This document shows positions 1 to 6,146 of a stretch of 9,874 bases of DNA, piece after piece. Every line of letters begins with the position of its first letter. The first letter of the stretch is position 1. The notes under the pieces were generated by a model, which saw only the letters and a list, made by a program, of their open reading frames with translations, did not search any database and was not told the origin of the DNA. The DNA is from Acidobacteriaceae bacterium (lineage in GTDB: Bacteria; Acidobacteriota; Terriglobia; Terriglobales; Acidobacteriaceae), in NCBI GenBank assembly GCA_003135495.1, contig PLBX01000591.1:1-9874 (forward strand), written 5' to 3'. The translations under genes and the position numbers were made by a program.

Positions 1-2118
1 ATTCATCTGCAGCGATTGCCAATGATCGCCGTCATCCCACGAGACGTAAACGGTGCGTTCGGTTCCGGCAAAAAGAAGGCCCTTGCGTTCTGAATCTTCG
101 CGCACCGTGTTCACCGGCTCATCGTCACGCAGTCCATTAATTATCTTCTGCCACGACTTGCCGCCATCATGCGTGCGATAGATGTAAGGGTGCAGGTCGT
201 CGAGCCGGAAGCGGTTCACCGCCGCGTATGCGCTGGGGGTGTCGAAATGCGAGGCGTCGATCTGGGCCAGCTTGCTCCAGGGCGTAAGTTCAGGGGGCGT
301 CACGTTCTGCCAATTTTTGCCGCCATCGCGAGTCACTTGGATCACTCCATCGTCGGTTCCGGCCCAGATCAGGTTCGCATCTTTCGGAGATGGGGCAACG
401 GAATAGATCACACCGCGATGCTTTCCCTTCGCCGGATCGTCCTCAATAAACGGCCCCAGAGTCGCCGGAATTCCAGGATCTTCACGCGTGAGATCAGGAC
501 TAACGATCTGCCAACTGTTGCCACCGTCGCGCGTGGAGAATAGAACATTCGATCCGAGATACAGCACATGCGGATCGGCAGTCGAGAAAATTAACGGCGC
601 GGTGCGATTGAATCGGAACTGCCCGGTACGCAGCACCACCGGAGAAACGTCGCGCGTCTGCCCAGTGTTACGGTCAAAGACAGTTCCTTTGCCGCCATAA
701 ATCAGATTGGGGTGCAGCGGATCAGGCGCAACATATCCATATTCTTCGACGCCGATCGTAGTCCAATCGCGAAAAGTAATTTCGCCGAAGTCGCTGCGAC
801 TCGCGGTGCCGATCGAACCACTCTCCTGCTGCGCGCCATAGACCCAGTAAGGAAACTGATTGTCGGTGATGACATGATAAAACTGAGCCGTCGGCTGGTT
901 GTACCAGGAACTCCAAGTCTGCCCGCCGTTCACACTGATAGTTGCGCCCTGATCAACAGCAATCGCGATGATGTCTGTGTTTTCAGGATTGATCCAGATG
1001 GTGTGGTAGTCATCGCCTCCAGGAGCGCCTTTGATGGCGTTGAAATTCTTCCCCGCATCGATAGAGCGGTAGGTCGAAGTGTTCGCAACGTAAATCTCAT
1101 CTTTATTTTTCGGATCGACGCGGACGCAGCCAAAGTCGTCACCGCGTCCCCAGATGCGCTCTTCATCGTTGACTAGCTGCCAGCTTTCACCGGCATCGTC
1201 GGAACGATAGATGCCGCTTCCCTTCTTCGCATTGACCCACGCGTATATGCGATCCGGATCGCTGAGAGAGATTGCAGGCCCAATGCGACTTATGCCTTCG
1301 GCGGCACCGGGCAATCCTTTGGTGAGTTGCTGCCAATTATTACCGCCGTCGGTCGATTTGTAGAGACCGCTTCCAGGGCCGCTGTAGCCGCCTCCGATAG
1401 TCCACGGAGGACGGCGAGAGGCCCACATGCTGGCGAAAATCACTTGCGAGTTGCGAGGATCGAATAATAGATCCATGCCTCCGACGTTTTCGTCCTTGTA
1501 GAGAACTTTTTGAAAAGTCTGACCACCATCGAGCGAGCGGAAAATTCCGCGTTCGGGATTCGGCCCGTAAGGATGTCCTTGCACGGCGACAAAGAGGCGA
1601 TTGGCATCTTTGGGATCAACGATGATAGAAGCAATCTGCTGGGCGTCGCGCAGTCCAAGACGCTGCCAGGTGCGGCCGGCATCGGTCGTTTTATACATGC
1701 CATTGCCGATGGAAAGATCAGGACGGCGCAGGCCTTCGCCACTGCCAGCGTAAATTATTTCGGGATTCGAGGGCGCGATGGCGAGGGCTCCAATGGAACC
1801 TGAACGTTGGTCGTTACTCTGTTGGGTGCTATGTTGGTCGTCACTACGCTGATCATCGCTGGATGGATCAAAGATGGGATTCCACGTGCGACCGAAGTCT
1901 GTCGACTTCCAAACACCGCCATTGTTTGGCGCCATGTAGAAAATATTCTGTTGCCCCGGAATGCCGGAGATCGCGACCGTACGCCCGCCACGAAACGGCC
2001 CAATCATGCGCCAGTGAAGTTCCTGGTACATGGAGGAGTCATATTGCTGGGCGAAGAGCGGGAGGCAAGAAAAAAAGCAAAGTGAAGCTACGAAAATAGC
2101 GGCAAGTCGCTGGTTCAC
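1..2118 (-). CDS. Exported VPS10/sortilin-like BNR-repeat beta-propeller protein, C-terminus beyond the window
   Basis: The reverse strand is open for 706 codons, from a GTG at 2118 to the left edge with no stop, so the C-terminus is missing. A signal peptide is visible (MNQRLAAIFVASLCFFSCLP, then LFA-QQ, likely cleavage after residue 23), so the protein should act outside the cytoplasm. At least eleven Asp-box/BNR motifs of the type S-x-D-x-G-x-x-W follow, for example KSTDFGRTW (71-79), KTTDAGRTW (143-151), KSTDGGNNW, RSDDAGESW, STRDGGNSW, VTRDGGKNW and RTHDGGKSW. This is the pattern of a multi-bladed VPS10/sortilin-type propeller. The N-terminal MIGPFRGGRTVAISGIPG and NNGGVWKSTD segments match the large bacterial family, whose members usually run to about 1000 residues (from memory), so roughly a third is probably missing. 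The family is annotated as glycosyl hydrolase or sortilin-like, but no catalytic activity can be read from the sequence. The GTG start is supported by GAGGA six bases upstream and by the signal peptide. A short S(D/N)DQ repeat lies at residues 87-108. Confidence 0.9.
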   Translation of the reverse strand, partial: MNQRLAAIFVASLCFFSCLPLFAQQYDSSMYQELHWRMIGPFRGGRTVAISGIPGQQNIFYMAPNNGGVWKSTDFGRTWNPIFDPSSDDQRSDDQHSTQQSNDQRSGSIGALAIAPSNPEIIYAGSGEGLRRPDLSIGNGMYKTTDAGRTWQRLGLRDAQQIASIIVDPKDANRLFVAVQGHPYGPNPERGIFRSLDGGQTFQKVLYKDENVGGMDLLFDPRNSQVIFASMWASRRPPWTIGGGYSGPGSGLYKSTDGGNNWQQLTKGLPGAAEGISRIGPAISLSDPDRIYAWVNAKKGSGIYRSDDAGESWQLVNDEERIWGRGDDFGCVRVDPKNKDEIYVANTSTYRSIDAGKNFNAIKGAPGGDDYHTIWINPENTDIIAIAVDQGATISVNGGQTWSSWYNQPTAQFYHVITDNQFPYWVYGAQQESGSIGTASRSDFGEITFRDWTTIGVEEYGYVAPDPLHPNLIYGGKGTVFDRNTGQTRDVSPVVLRTGQFRFNRTAPLIFSTADPHVLYLGSNVLFSTRDGGNSWQIVSPDLTREDPGIPATLGPFIEDDPAKGKHRGVIYSVAPSPKDANLIWAGTDDGVIQVTRDGGKNWQNVTPPELTPWSKLAQIDASHFDTPSAYAAVNRFRLDDLHPYIYRTHDGGKSWQKIINGLRDDEPVNTVREDSERKGLLFAGTERTVYVSWDDGDHWQSLQMN
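1795..1860 (-). repeat. Short S(D/N)DQ(R/H) peptide repeat inside the BNR protein
   Basis: Residues 87-108 of the BNR protein read SDDQR, SDDQHSTQQ, SNDQR, SGS. Three copies of a five-residue hydrophilic motif lie between the first blade (ending NPIFDP) and the SIGALAIAPSNP strand. At DNA level, 14-mers starting at 1805 and 1832 differ at two positions and are 27 bases apart, consistent with in-frame tandem duplication. In the homologues I remember this junction is a tight loop, so this looks like an inserted, flexible surface loop. Confidence 0.6.
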
Positions 2119-2124
2119 GGTTGA

Positions 2125-2129
2125 TCCTC
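2125..2129 (-). promoter_or_regulatory. Ribosome binding site deciding the GTG start of the BNR protein
   Basis: On the reverse strand GAGGA is followed by six bases (TCAACC) and then GTG at 2118-2116. The first in-frame ATG is residue 30, which would remove the signal peptide, so the GTG start is preferred. Confidence 0.65.
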
Positions 2130-2168
2130 GAAGAAAAGCAAGGATAAACCAGGACAGCAGGCTTTGAC

Positions 2169-2191
2169 AGCTTCTCAATGATCGAGAAGCT
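2169..2191. other. Hairpin in the spacer between the yagR remnant and the BNR gene
   Basis: AGCTTCTC (2169-2176) and GAGAAGCT (2184-2191) form a perfect 8-bp stem with a 7-base loop. On the plus strand a run of four T starts at 2191, resembling a weak intrinsic terminator, but no plus-strand gene reads into it. On the minus strand, the direction of the flanking genes, the stem is preceded by AAAA and is not followed by a T tract. It could be a weak terminator or an mRNA-stabilising stem after the yagR end. Function is not established. Confidence 0.4.
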
Positions 2192-2194
2192 TTT

Positions 2195-2232
2195 CAGCTT
2201 CGCGAGAGCAGCTCAACTTCGCGCGAGCAGCT
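2195..2232 (-). repeat. Imperfect 19-bp tandem duplication across the yagR stop codon
   Basis: Units 2214-2232 and 2195-2213 (read on the reverse strand, AGCTGCTCGCGCGAAGTTG and AGCTGCTCTCGCGAAGCTG) match at 17 of 19 positions. The TGA stop of the yagR remnant straddles the boundary between the units, so the second unit is untranslated. It looks like a small local slippage duplication. Confidence 0.6.
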
Positions 2233-2485
2233 TTTCGATTCGAATCGGCAACTCGCGGACGCGGACTCCAGTGGCATGAAAGGTCGCCGATGCCAACGCT
2301 GACGCGCAACCCGTCAGTCCAATCTCGCCGATGCCCCGAGCGCCATATTCGTTCATGATCGTGTCGGGATAATCGAGGAAGATCACATCGATATCCGGAA
2401 CATCGGCATTCACCGCCACCAGATAGTCAGCAAAATTGTTGTTGATGGGATGCCCGTTGCGATGGTCATACACAGTTTCTTCCAG
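2213..2485 (-). pseudogene. 3' remnant of a YagR/PaoC-type molybdopterin-binding subunit
   Basis: About 85 codons of the extreme C-terminus of a xanthine/aldehyde dehydrogenase molybdenum subunit survive, from LEETVYDHRNG through NNNFADYLVAVNADVPDIDV and GARGIGEIGLTG to RVRELPIRIEKLLARS and a TGA at 2215-2213. The GIGEIG stretch corresponds to the region carrying the active-site Glu in this enzyme family. Full-length members are about 730 residues, so nearly 90% is missing, including the Mo-cofactor binding domains. The upstream sequence is not YagR but the beginning of the FAD subunit in another frame. The segment can be opened by a GTG at 2473, but no ribosome binding site or independent fold argues for a real short protein. 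I read it as a deletion remnant. The boundary near 2485 is accurate only to a few bases. Confidence 0.8.
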
Positions 2486-2607
2486 ACATTCAGCTTCATC
2501 AGGTCGATCAACGTTGTGCCGCCCGCCACAAACTTTGCATGCGGAACGGAGGCAGCGCTCAGCGCTCGCCCAACGTCATCGACCTTGTCATATTGAAATG
2601 CCTGCAT
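2486..2607 (-). pseudogene. 5' remnant of a YagS/PaoB-type FAD-binding subunit
   Basis: The reverse strand from ATG 2607 encodes MQAFQYDKVDDVGRALSAAS followed by KFVAGGTTLIDLMKLNV. This is the conserved N-terminus of the FAD-binding subunit of YagTSR-type molybdo-hydroxylases, including the FAD-binding AGGTTLIDLMK loop. After about 42 codons the similarity stops. The frame continues with unrelated residues (WKKLCMTIATG) to a stop at 2410, while the YagR C-terminus continues in another frame. The normal protein is about 330 residues. The start is intact: AGGAG (2619-2615) lies seven bases before the ATG, and the ATG overlaps the end of the iron-sulfur gene by 20 bases, the usual coupled operon order T-S-R. 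Translation therefore probably still starts here and gives a useless 65-residue peptide. Confidence 0.8.
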
Positions 2608-3340
2608 AACTCAACTCCTCACAATTGCATTTGAAACAGCGGCGGGTTTCTGTTGTTAAGCCCGCTTGCGCTTCCTGCACGGCGGCAACAATATTCGCAT
2701 GAGCACCGCATCGGCAGATGTTGCCGCTCATGCACTCGCGCACGTCGTCGTCTTTCTCTCCGCACGACTCCTTCAACAATGCGACTGCCGACATAATCTG
2801 CCCGGATGTGCAGTAGCCACACTGAAAGCCGTCATGCTCCAGGAAGGCAGCCTGCAGCGGATGGAGTTCGCCATTCTTCGCCAAGCCTTCGACCGTCGTG
2901 ATCTGATCGCGCTGGTGCATGATGGCAAACGTCAGGCACGAATTAATTCGCTGGCCGTTGACGTGGACCGTGCAGGCGCCACATTGGCCGTGGTCGCATC
3001 CTTTTTTCGTTCCGAATAAATTCAGATTTTCACGAAGCGCGTCGAGAAGGGTTACGCGGGGCTCCAGTCGCAGACGGTGCTCATGTCCATTCACATTCAG
3101 CACCATATCGACAGGCGATCCGTTGGCAACCAATGGCGGGACCACGGGAGAAGTCTCCATCTGCGCCGCCGACATTGCGTGCAGCAAAGGAACGGTAGTC
3201 GCCGCTAGTCCGGTAGCACTCAACTGGGTCAGGAATGAACGACGAGTAAATCCCGACTTCGACTTAGGATCAAGTGAATCGCTATCGCAGGATTTGGGAT
3301 CGGGCAGCGAAGATGATGGATCTGGCCTTTTGTTGCTCAT
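2588..3340 (-). CDS. yagT: Tat-exported [2Fe-2S] subunit of a YagT/PaoA-type aldehyde/xanthine dehydrogenase
   Basis: This 250-residue protein is the small iron-sulfur subunit of a molybdenum hydroxylase. In the family it passes electrons between the molybdopterin and FAD subunits of a periplasmic aldehyde oxidoreductase. A twin-arginine signal is clear: TRRSFL at 32-37, then a hydrophobic stretch to LLHAMSAAQ. The plant-type ferredoxin cluster is C115, C120, C123 and C135 (KKGCDHGQCGACTV then NSC). The second cluster is C174, C177, C209 and C211 (FQCGYCTSGQ, then GNICRCGAHANI). All eight ligands are present, so the protein looks functional. The reading frame extends upstream to 3481, but ATG 3340 is chosen because GGAG and AGGA precede it and it places the Tat motif correctly. 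The stretch before the Tat motif is long and polar, with two DPKS copies (14-17 and 24-27). The FAD and Mo partners downstream are broken, so it is an orphan unless partners lie elsewhere. Confidence 0.92.
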   Translation of the reverse strand: MSNKRPDPSSSLPDPKSCDSDSLDPKSKSGFTRRSFLTQLSATGLAATTVPLLHAMSAAQMETSPVVPPLVANGSPVDMVLNVNGHEHRLRLEPRVTLLDALRENLNLFGTKKGCDHGQCGACTVHVNGQRINSCLTFAIMHQRDQITTVEGLAKNGELHPLQAAFLEHDGFQCGYCTSGQIMSAVALLKESCGEKDDDVRECMSGNICRCGAHANIVAAVQEAQAGLTTETRRCFKCNCEELSYAGISI

Positions 3341-3516
3341 GGTTCTCCATCCTAGGGCCGCAAACAAAACGGCTGCCATTTTGGCGGCTTGATTGTTAGG
3401 GTCTCCGACATCGGTGGAATTTGATTCTTTGAGGTGGGGAGGCGTTTTCTGGAAACCGCTGACATTTTTTGCAAGGCGCATGCAGCAGCGAATCTTCTTA
3501 ACGGATCGCCTTCAAT
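3341..3516 (-). other. Spacer between the MFS gene and the yagT-like gene
   Basis: These 176 bases separate the stop of the MFS exporter from the start of the iron-sulfur gene. The frame of the iron-sulfur gene stays open through most of it (to ATG 3481), but the encoded residues do not resemble the family. I see no convincing terminator hairpin or strong promoter boxes. A promoter for the iron-sulfur gene could lie here, but read-through from the MFS gene is equally possible. Confidence 0.5.
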
Positions 3517-4722
3517 TCAGAGCGCGGCCATTCGCCGTTGAACGAAGAAAAAATACATGGCGAGGATAACCAACAGCAATCCGTTAAAGCAGAGCACTAC
3601 GGGCGCGGTAAAGACCGGGACGAGCCATCCCGTCAAAAGATTTCCCATGGGCATGCCGCCGCGGAACGCGAAATTGTAAACGCTCATCACACGGCCGCGC
3701 ATTTCGTTGGTCGTGATCAACTGGACCAGCGAATTGACGGTGGCAAAAACCGCCATCATCGAAGCCCCCACCAGCACTAAAAATGTTTCACTGAGCGGCA
3801 GCGACGTCGAAAGCGCGAAGCCAGTTATTCCCGCGCCCAGCAAGGCAAGCGCTCCGAGAGCGACAAAGCCTTTCCTTCTCATATTGCCCGCGGTGGCAAT
3901 CATCAGAGAGCCGAAGATCGACCCGAGCCCCATTAGCGCGAGCAGGTTGCCATACGTCTCCGGACCGCGATGGAAGATGTCTTTCACGAAAACTGGAATA
4001 TAAGTTCGCATCGGCATGCTCAAAGCGGTCATGCAGAAAGCGAGAATGATCAGCGCTTCCATGGAATTCTGCTTGCGCGCAAATTGAATTCCTTGCTTCA
4101 GGCTAGCGAACATCGTCTGCGTGGTTTTCAGCGGCAAAAAGCGGGCAGTGATGAGCGAAAGAGAAATAATAGGTGCAAGAAAAGAGAGCGCGTTCAGGCC
4201 GAAGCACCACTTTTCGCCAAGTCGCGCCAGCGTCTGCCCCGCGAGCGCCGGACCCACCATCACCGCCACATTGAACTGGATCGAATTCAGCGCAATGGCA
4301 TTCGGCATGTCGTCCTTTTCGACTAGCGTCGGAATCAGCGCCTGGTATGCCGGCCCGCCAAAGGCCTGAGCGAATCCGGAAATAAATGAAAGACAGAGAA
4401 TGTGCCATACGTGCACGCGGCCCGTCGCTACGAGAATCGTCAGCAGCGCCGCTGTCGCCATCTGTACATATTGGGAGCCAAGAAGAATCTTCCGGCGTTC
4501 CATCCGGTCGGCCACTACACCGCCGATCAAAGAAAAAAGAAAAATCGGAAGACCGCCAAGGAATTGATCGAGCGCCAGCAGGAATGCCGAATGGCTGAGC
4601 CGGTAAATCAGCCACCCCTGCGCCACGATCTGCATCCAGGTGCCAATGCTGGATGTGCAGGCGCCGATCCACATCAGGCGAAAATCGCGATATTGAAATG
4701 CTTTAAAAACCCGGCGGATCAT
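3517..4722 (-). CDS. MFS exporter, EntS-like family
   Basis: The 401-residue protein is a major facilitator superfamily transporter of the inner membrane, normal in length and rich in hydrophobic segments consistent with about twelve helices. The opening FQYRDFRLMWIGACTSSIG and TWMQIVAQGWLIYRLS is typical of the EntS/MFS_3 group. The loop-2/3 signature GGVVADRMERRKIL (67-80) is MFS motif A. A second-half counterpart, NEMRGRVMSVYNFAF, resembles the loop after the eighth or later helix in this group. The family is proton-driven and exports small molecules such as siderophores or drugs, but the substrate cannot be read from sequence. The ATG start at 4722 places FRLMW where family members have it, although no strong Shine-Dalgarno is visible upstream. 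It is the most upstream gene of the minus-strand run and is transcribed away from the exported hydrolase gene. A functional link to the downstream molybdo-enzyme genes is not evident. Confidence 0.9.
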   Translation of the reverse strand: MIRRVFKAFQYRDFRLMWIGACTSSIGTWMQIVAQGWLIYRLSHSAFLLALDQFLGGLPIFLFSLIGGVVADRMERRKILLGSQYVQMATAALLTILVATGRVHVWHILCLSFISGFAQAFGGPAYQALIPTLVEKDDMPNAIALNSIQFNVAVMVGPALAGQTLARLGEKWCFGLNALSFLAPIISLSLITARFLPLKTTQTMFASLKQGIQFARKQNSMEALIILAFCMTALSMPMRTYIPVFVKDIFHRGPETYGNLLALMGLGSIFGSLMIATAGNMRRKGFVALGALALLGAGITGFALSTSLPLSETFLVLVGASMMAVFATVNSLVQLITTNEMRGRVMSVYNFAFRGGMPMGNLLTGWLVPVFTAPVVLCFNGLLLVILAMYFFFVQRRMAAL

Positions 4723-4878
4723 CGTAAATTTTCAAGGTTCACAGAAGCCTAACATGCGGCTCATTTGTTCGACGAAGCCGCCCGAGATATGTTGGCTGAT
4801 GTTATATTTCTTCGCTGCACATGAATTGGCGGCGCGCAGCCGTCCCAAAGAGGCGCACATCTTGCAATAATCGAGATC
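4723..4878. promoter_or_regulatory. Divergent intergenic region, presumed promoters for the MFS exporter and the MetX-like hydrolase
   Basis: These 156 bases lie between two outward-facing genes and must carry the control signals for the MFS exporter, and probably for the plus-strand genes. The most AT-rich patch is 4800-4811 (TGTTATATTTCT on plus; AATATAAC on minus), a possible -10 region in either direction. Neither direction has a convincing -35 box at 16-18 bases, and I found no clear operator palindrome. The assignment rests on position. Confidence 0.35.
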
Positions 4879-6039
4879 ATGGTGAGTACAAGGATGATGA
4901 GAAGAGTGAAAATGGCGCAAAGAATCTTCGAGAATATGGGAGCGATCATTGTTCTTGTTTTTCTGCTGACGTTTCTGCTAACGACGGCCACGCTGGCTCC
5001 TGCTCAAACTGCCGCTAACGCGAGCCTGGCGCCGCACGAGGGCGACTTCGTTATTCACAATTTTCATTTTCAATCGGGCGAGACTCTCAGCGATGTAAAG
5101 ATGCACTACACCACCTTCGGCACTCCGCTGAAAGATTCCAGCGGGCGCACAACGAACGCTGTTCTCATCCTGCACGGCACTAGCGGAAGCGGTCGCCAAT
5201 TCCTGCGTCCGATATTTGCCGACGTGCTCTTTAAGCCAGGGCAGTTGCTTGATGCGAGCAAGTACTTCCTCATCATTCCGGACAATATTGGCCACGGAAA
5301 ATCGAGCAAGCCTAGCGATGGCATGCACGCGCGCTTTCCGCAATATGATTATGCGGACATGGTCGCGCTGCAGCATGAACTGGTCGAAAAGGGACTGGGC
5401 GTGAACCATCTGCGGCTGGTCCTGGGCGCGTCGATGGGCTGCATGCACTCTTTTATGTGGGGTGAAGTCTATCCCAATGAGATGGATGCCCTCATGCCCA
5501 TCGCATGTTTGCCGGTTGAGATCGCGGGGCGCAACCGAATCTGGCGCAAGATGGTGATTGACGGAATCCGCAACGATCCGCTATGGAAAAATGGTGAGTA
5601 TACGAGCGAGCCGCCTCTCGCGCTGCAAATCTCCGCCGATTTTCTGCTGCTCATTGGCAATTCTCCGCTGCACATGCAGCAAGACTTGCCGACGCGCGAC
5701 GCCGCCGATCACTATTTGGATGAAACCATTAAACGCAGTACAGCCGACATGGACGCCACGGACTTTCTTTACGCGGTCAGCGCATCCCGCGACTACGATC
5801 CGTCTGCGAAACTCGCATCAATCAAAGCACCGGTGATGTTCGTTAATTCCGCTGATGATTTGATCAATCCACCAGAGTTGGGCATCGCGGAGCGCGAAAT
5901 CAAGAAAGTGAAGAATGGCAAATTCAGACTGCTACCTATCTCGGACCAGACGCACGGGCATGGTACACATACGTGGGCGGCGGCCTGGCAGCAATATCTA
6001 AGAGAATTGCTGGAGCAATCGGCAATGCCGATGAAGTGA
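4879..6039 (+). CDS. Exported alpha/beta hydrolase, MetX (homoserine O-acetyltransferase)-like family
   Basis: The 386-residue protein has the alpha/beta-hydrolase layout of the homoserine O-acetyltransferase family. HGTSGSGRQF (99-108) supplies the oxyanion-hole region. GASMGCMHSF (183-192) is the nucleophile elbow with Ser185, matching the family's G-x-S-M-G-G-M with Cys replacing a Gly. SADDLINPPE carries the probable acid Asp326, and THGHGTH carries the probable base His361, in the position of the family's GHD motif. Unlike cytoplasmic MetX, it begins with basic residues and a strong hydrophobic segment (GAIIVLVFLLTFLLTTATLA, 21-40) ending PAQTA, a signal peptide or membrane anchor. An exported ester or amide hydrolase is therefore more likely than methionine biosynthesis. 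Starts at 4879, 4894, 4897, 4912 and 4936 are all possible because none has a clear ribosome binding site. ATG 4912, preceded by AGAAGAG, is a good alternative. It is followed by the FAH gene after 107 bases. Confidence 0.85.
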   Translation: MVSTRMMRRVKMAQRIFENMGAIIVLVFLLTFLLTTATLAPAQTAANASLAPHEGDFVIHNFHFQSGETLSDVKMHYTTFGTPLKDSSGRTTNAVLILHGTSGSGRQFLRPIFADVLFKPGQLLDASKYFLIIPDNIGHGKSSKPSDGMHARFPQYDYADMVALQHELVEKGLGVNHLRLVLGASMGCMHSFMWGEVYPNEMDALMPIACLPVEIAGRNRIWRKMVIDGIRNDPLWKNGEYTSEPPLALQISADFLLLIGNSPLHMQQDLPTRDAADHYLDETIKRSTADMDATDFLYAVSASRDYDPSAKLASIKAPVMFVNSADDLINPPELGIAEREIKKVKNGKFRLLPISDQTHGHGTHTWAAAWQQYLRELLEQSAMPMK

Positions 6040-6146
6040 TGGCAAGTGCGGTGGCTCGGCTCTGCTGCGTGCAGCGATCAAACAAATGCGTCGTCCTATC
6101 TCATAGATCGTCTAACGTCCCCACGAGACGGGAGAAAAAGGAAAAC
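6040..6146 (+). other. Spacer between the hydrolase and FAH genes
   Basis: These 107 bases contain no gene. A short GCTGC-GT-GCAGC palindrome is present around 6063-6074, but its two-base loop and missing T tract make it unlikely to terminate transcription. Close to the next start are GGAG (6131-6134) and AGGA (6139-6142), the latter four bases before ATG 6147 and the likely ribosome binding site. Co-transcription of the two genes is plausible. Confidence 0.5.

Noticed and set aside
169..1176. Plus-strand open frames of 124, 70 and 154 codons
   Set aside because: They lie antisense to the continuous BNR protein frame, have arginine-rich compositions typical of shadow frames, and resemble no family.
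2410..2485. The C-terminal part of the 65-codon frame from ATG 2607 as a real small protein
   Set aside because: After residue ~42 it is only out-of-frame reading of the yagR remnant (WKKLCMTIATG to WWR), so it is a product of the deletion rather than a selected sequence.
2666..3392. Plus-strand open frames of 117 and 157 codons opposite the iron-sulfur subunit gene
   Set aside because: The reverse strand encodes an intact protein with all eight cluster cysteines here. The plus-strand translations show no domain or plausible start.
3341..3481. N-terminal extension of the iron-sulfur subunit to ATG 3481
   Set aside because: The extra 47 residues would place the twin-arginine motif about 80 residues from the start. 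ATG 3340 has GGAG/AGGA upstream.
4103..4672. 189-codon minus-strand frame inside the MFS gene
   Set aside because: It is out of frame with the clear transporter, rich in Arg/Asp/Ser, and has no family resemblance.
6060..6076. Possible terminator at the GCTGC-GT-GCAGC palindrome
   Set aside because: The loop would be only two bases, the stem is five pairs and no T tract follows.
5973..6146. N-terminal extension of the FAH protein back to 5973
   Set aside because: It would overlap the hydrolase gene by 67 bases and adds residues unlike the family. ATG 6147 has a good ribosome binding site and begins the conserved MKLVRYG.
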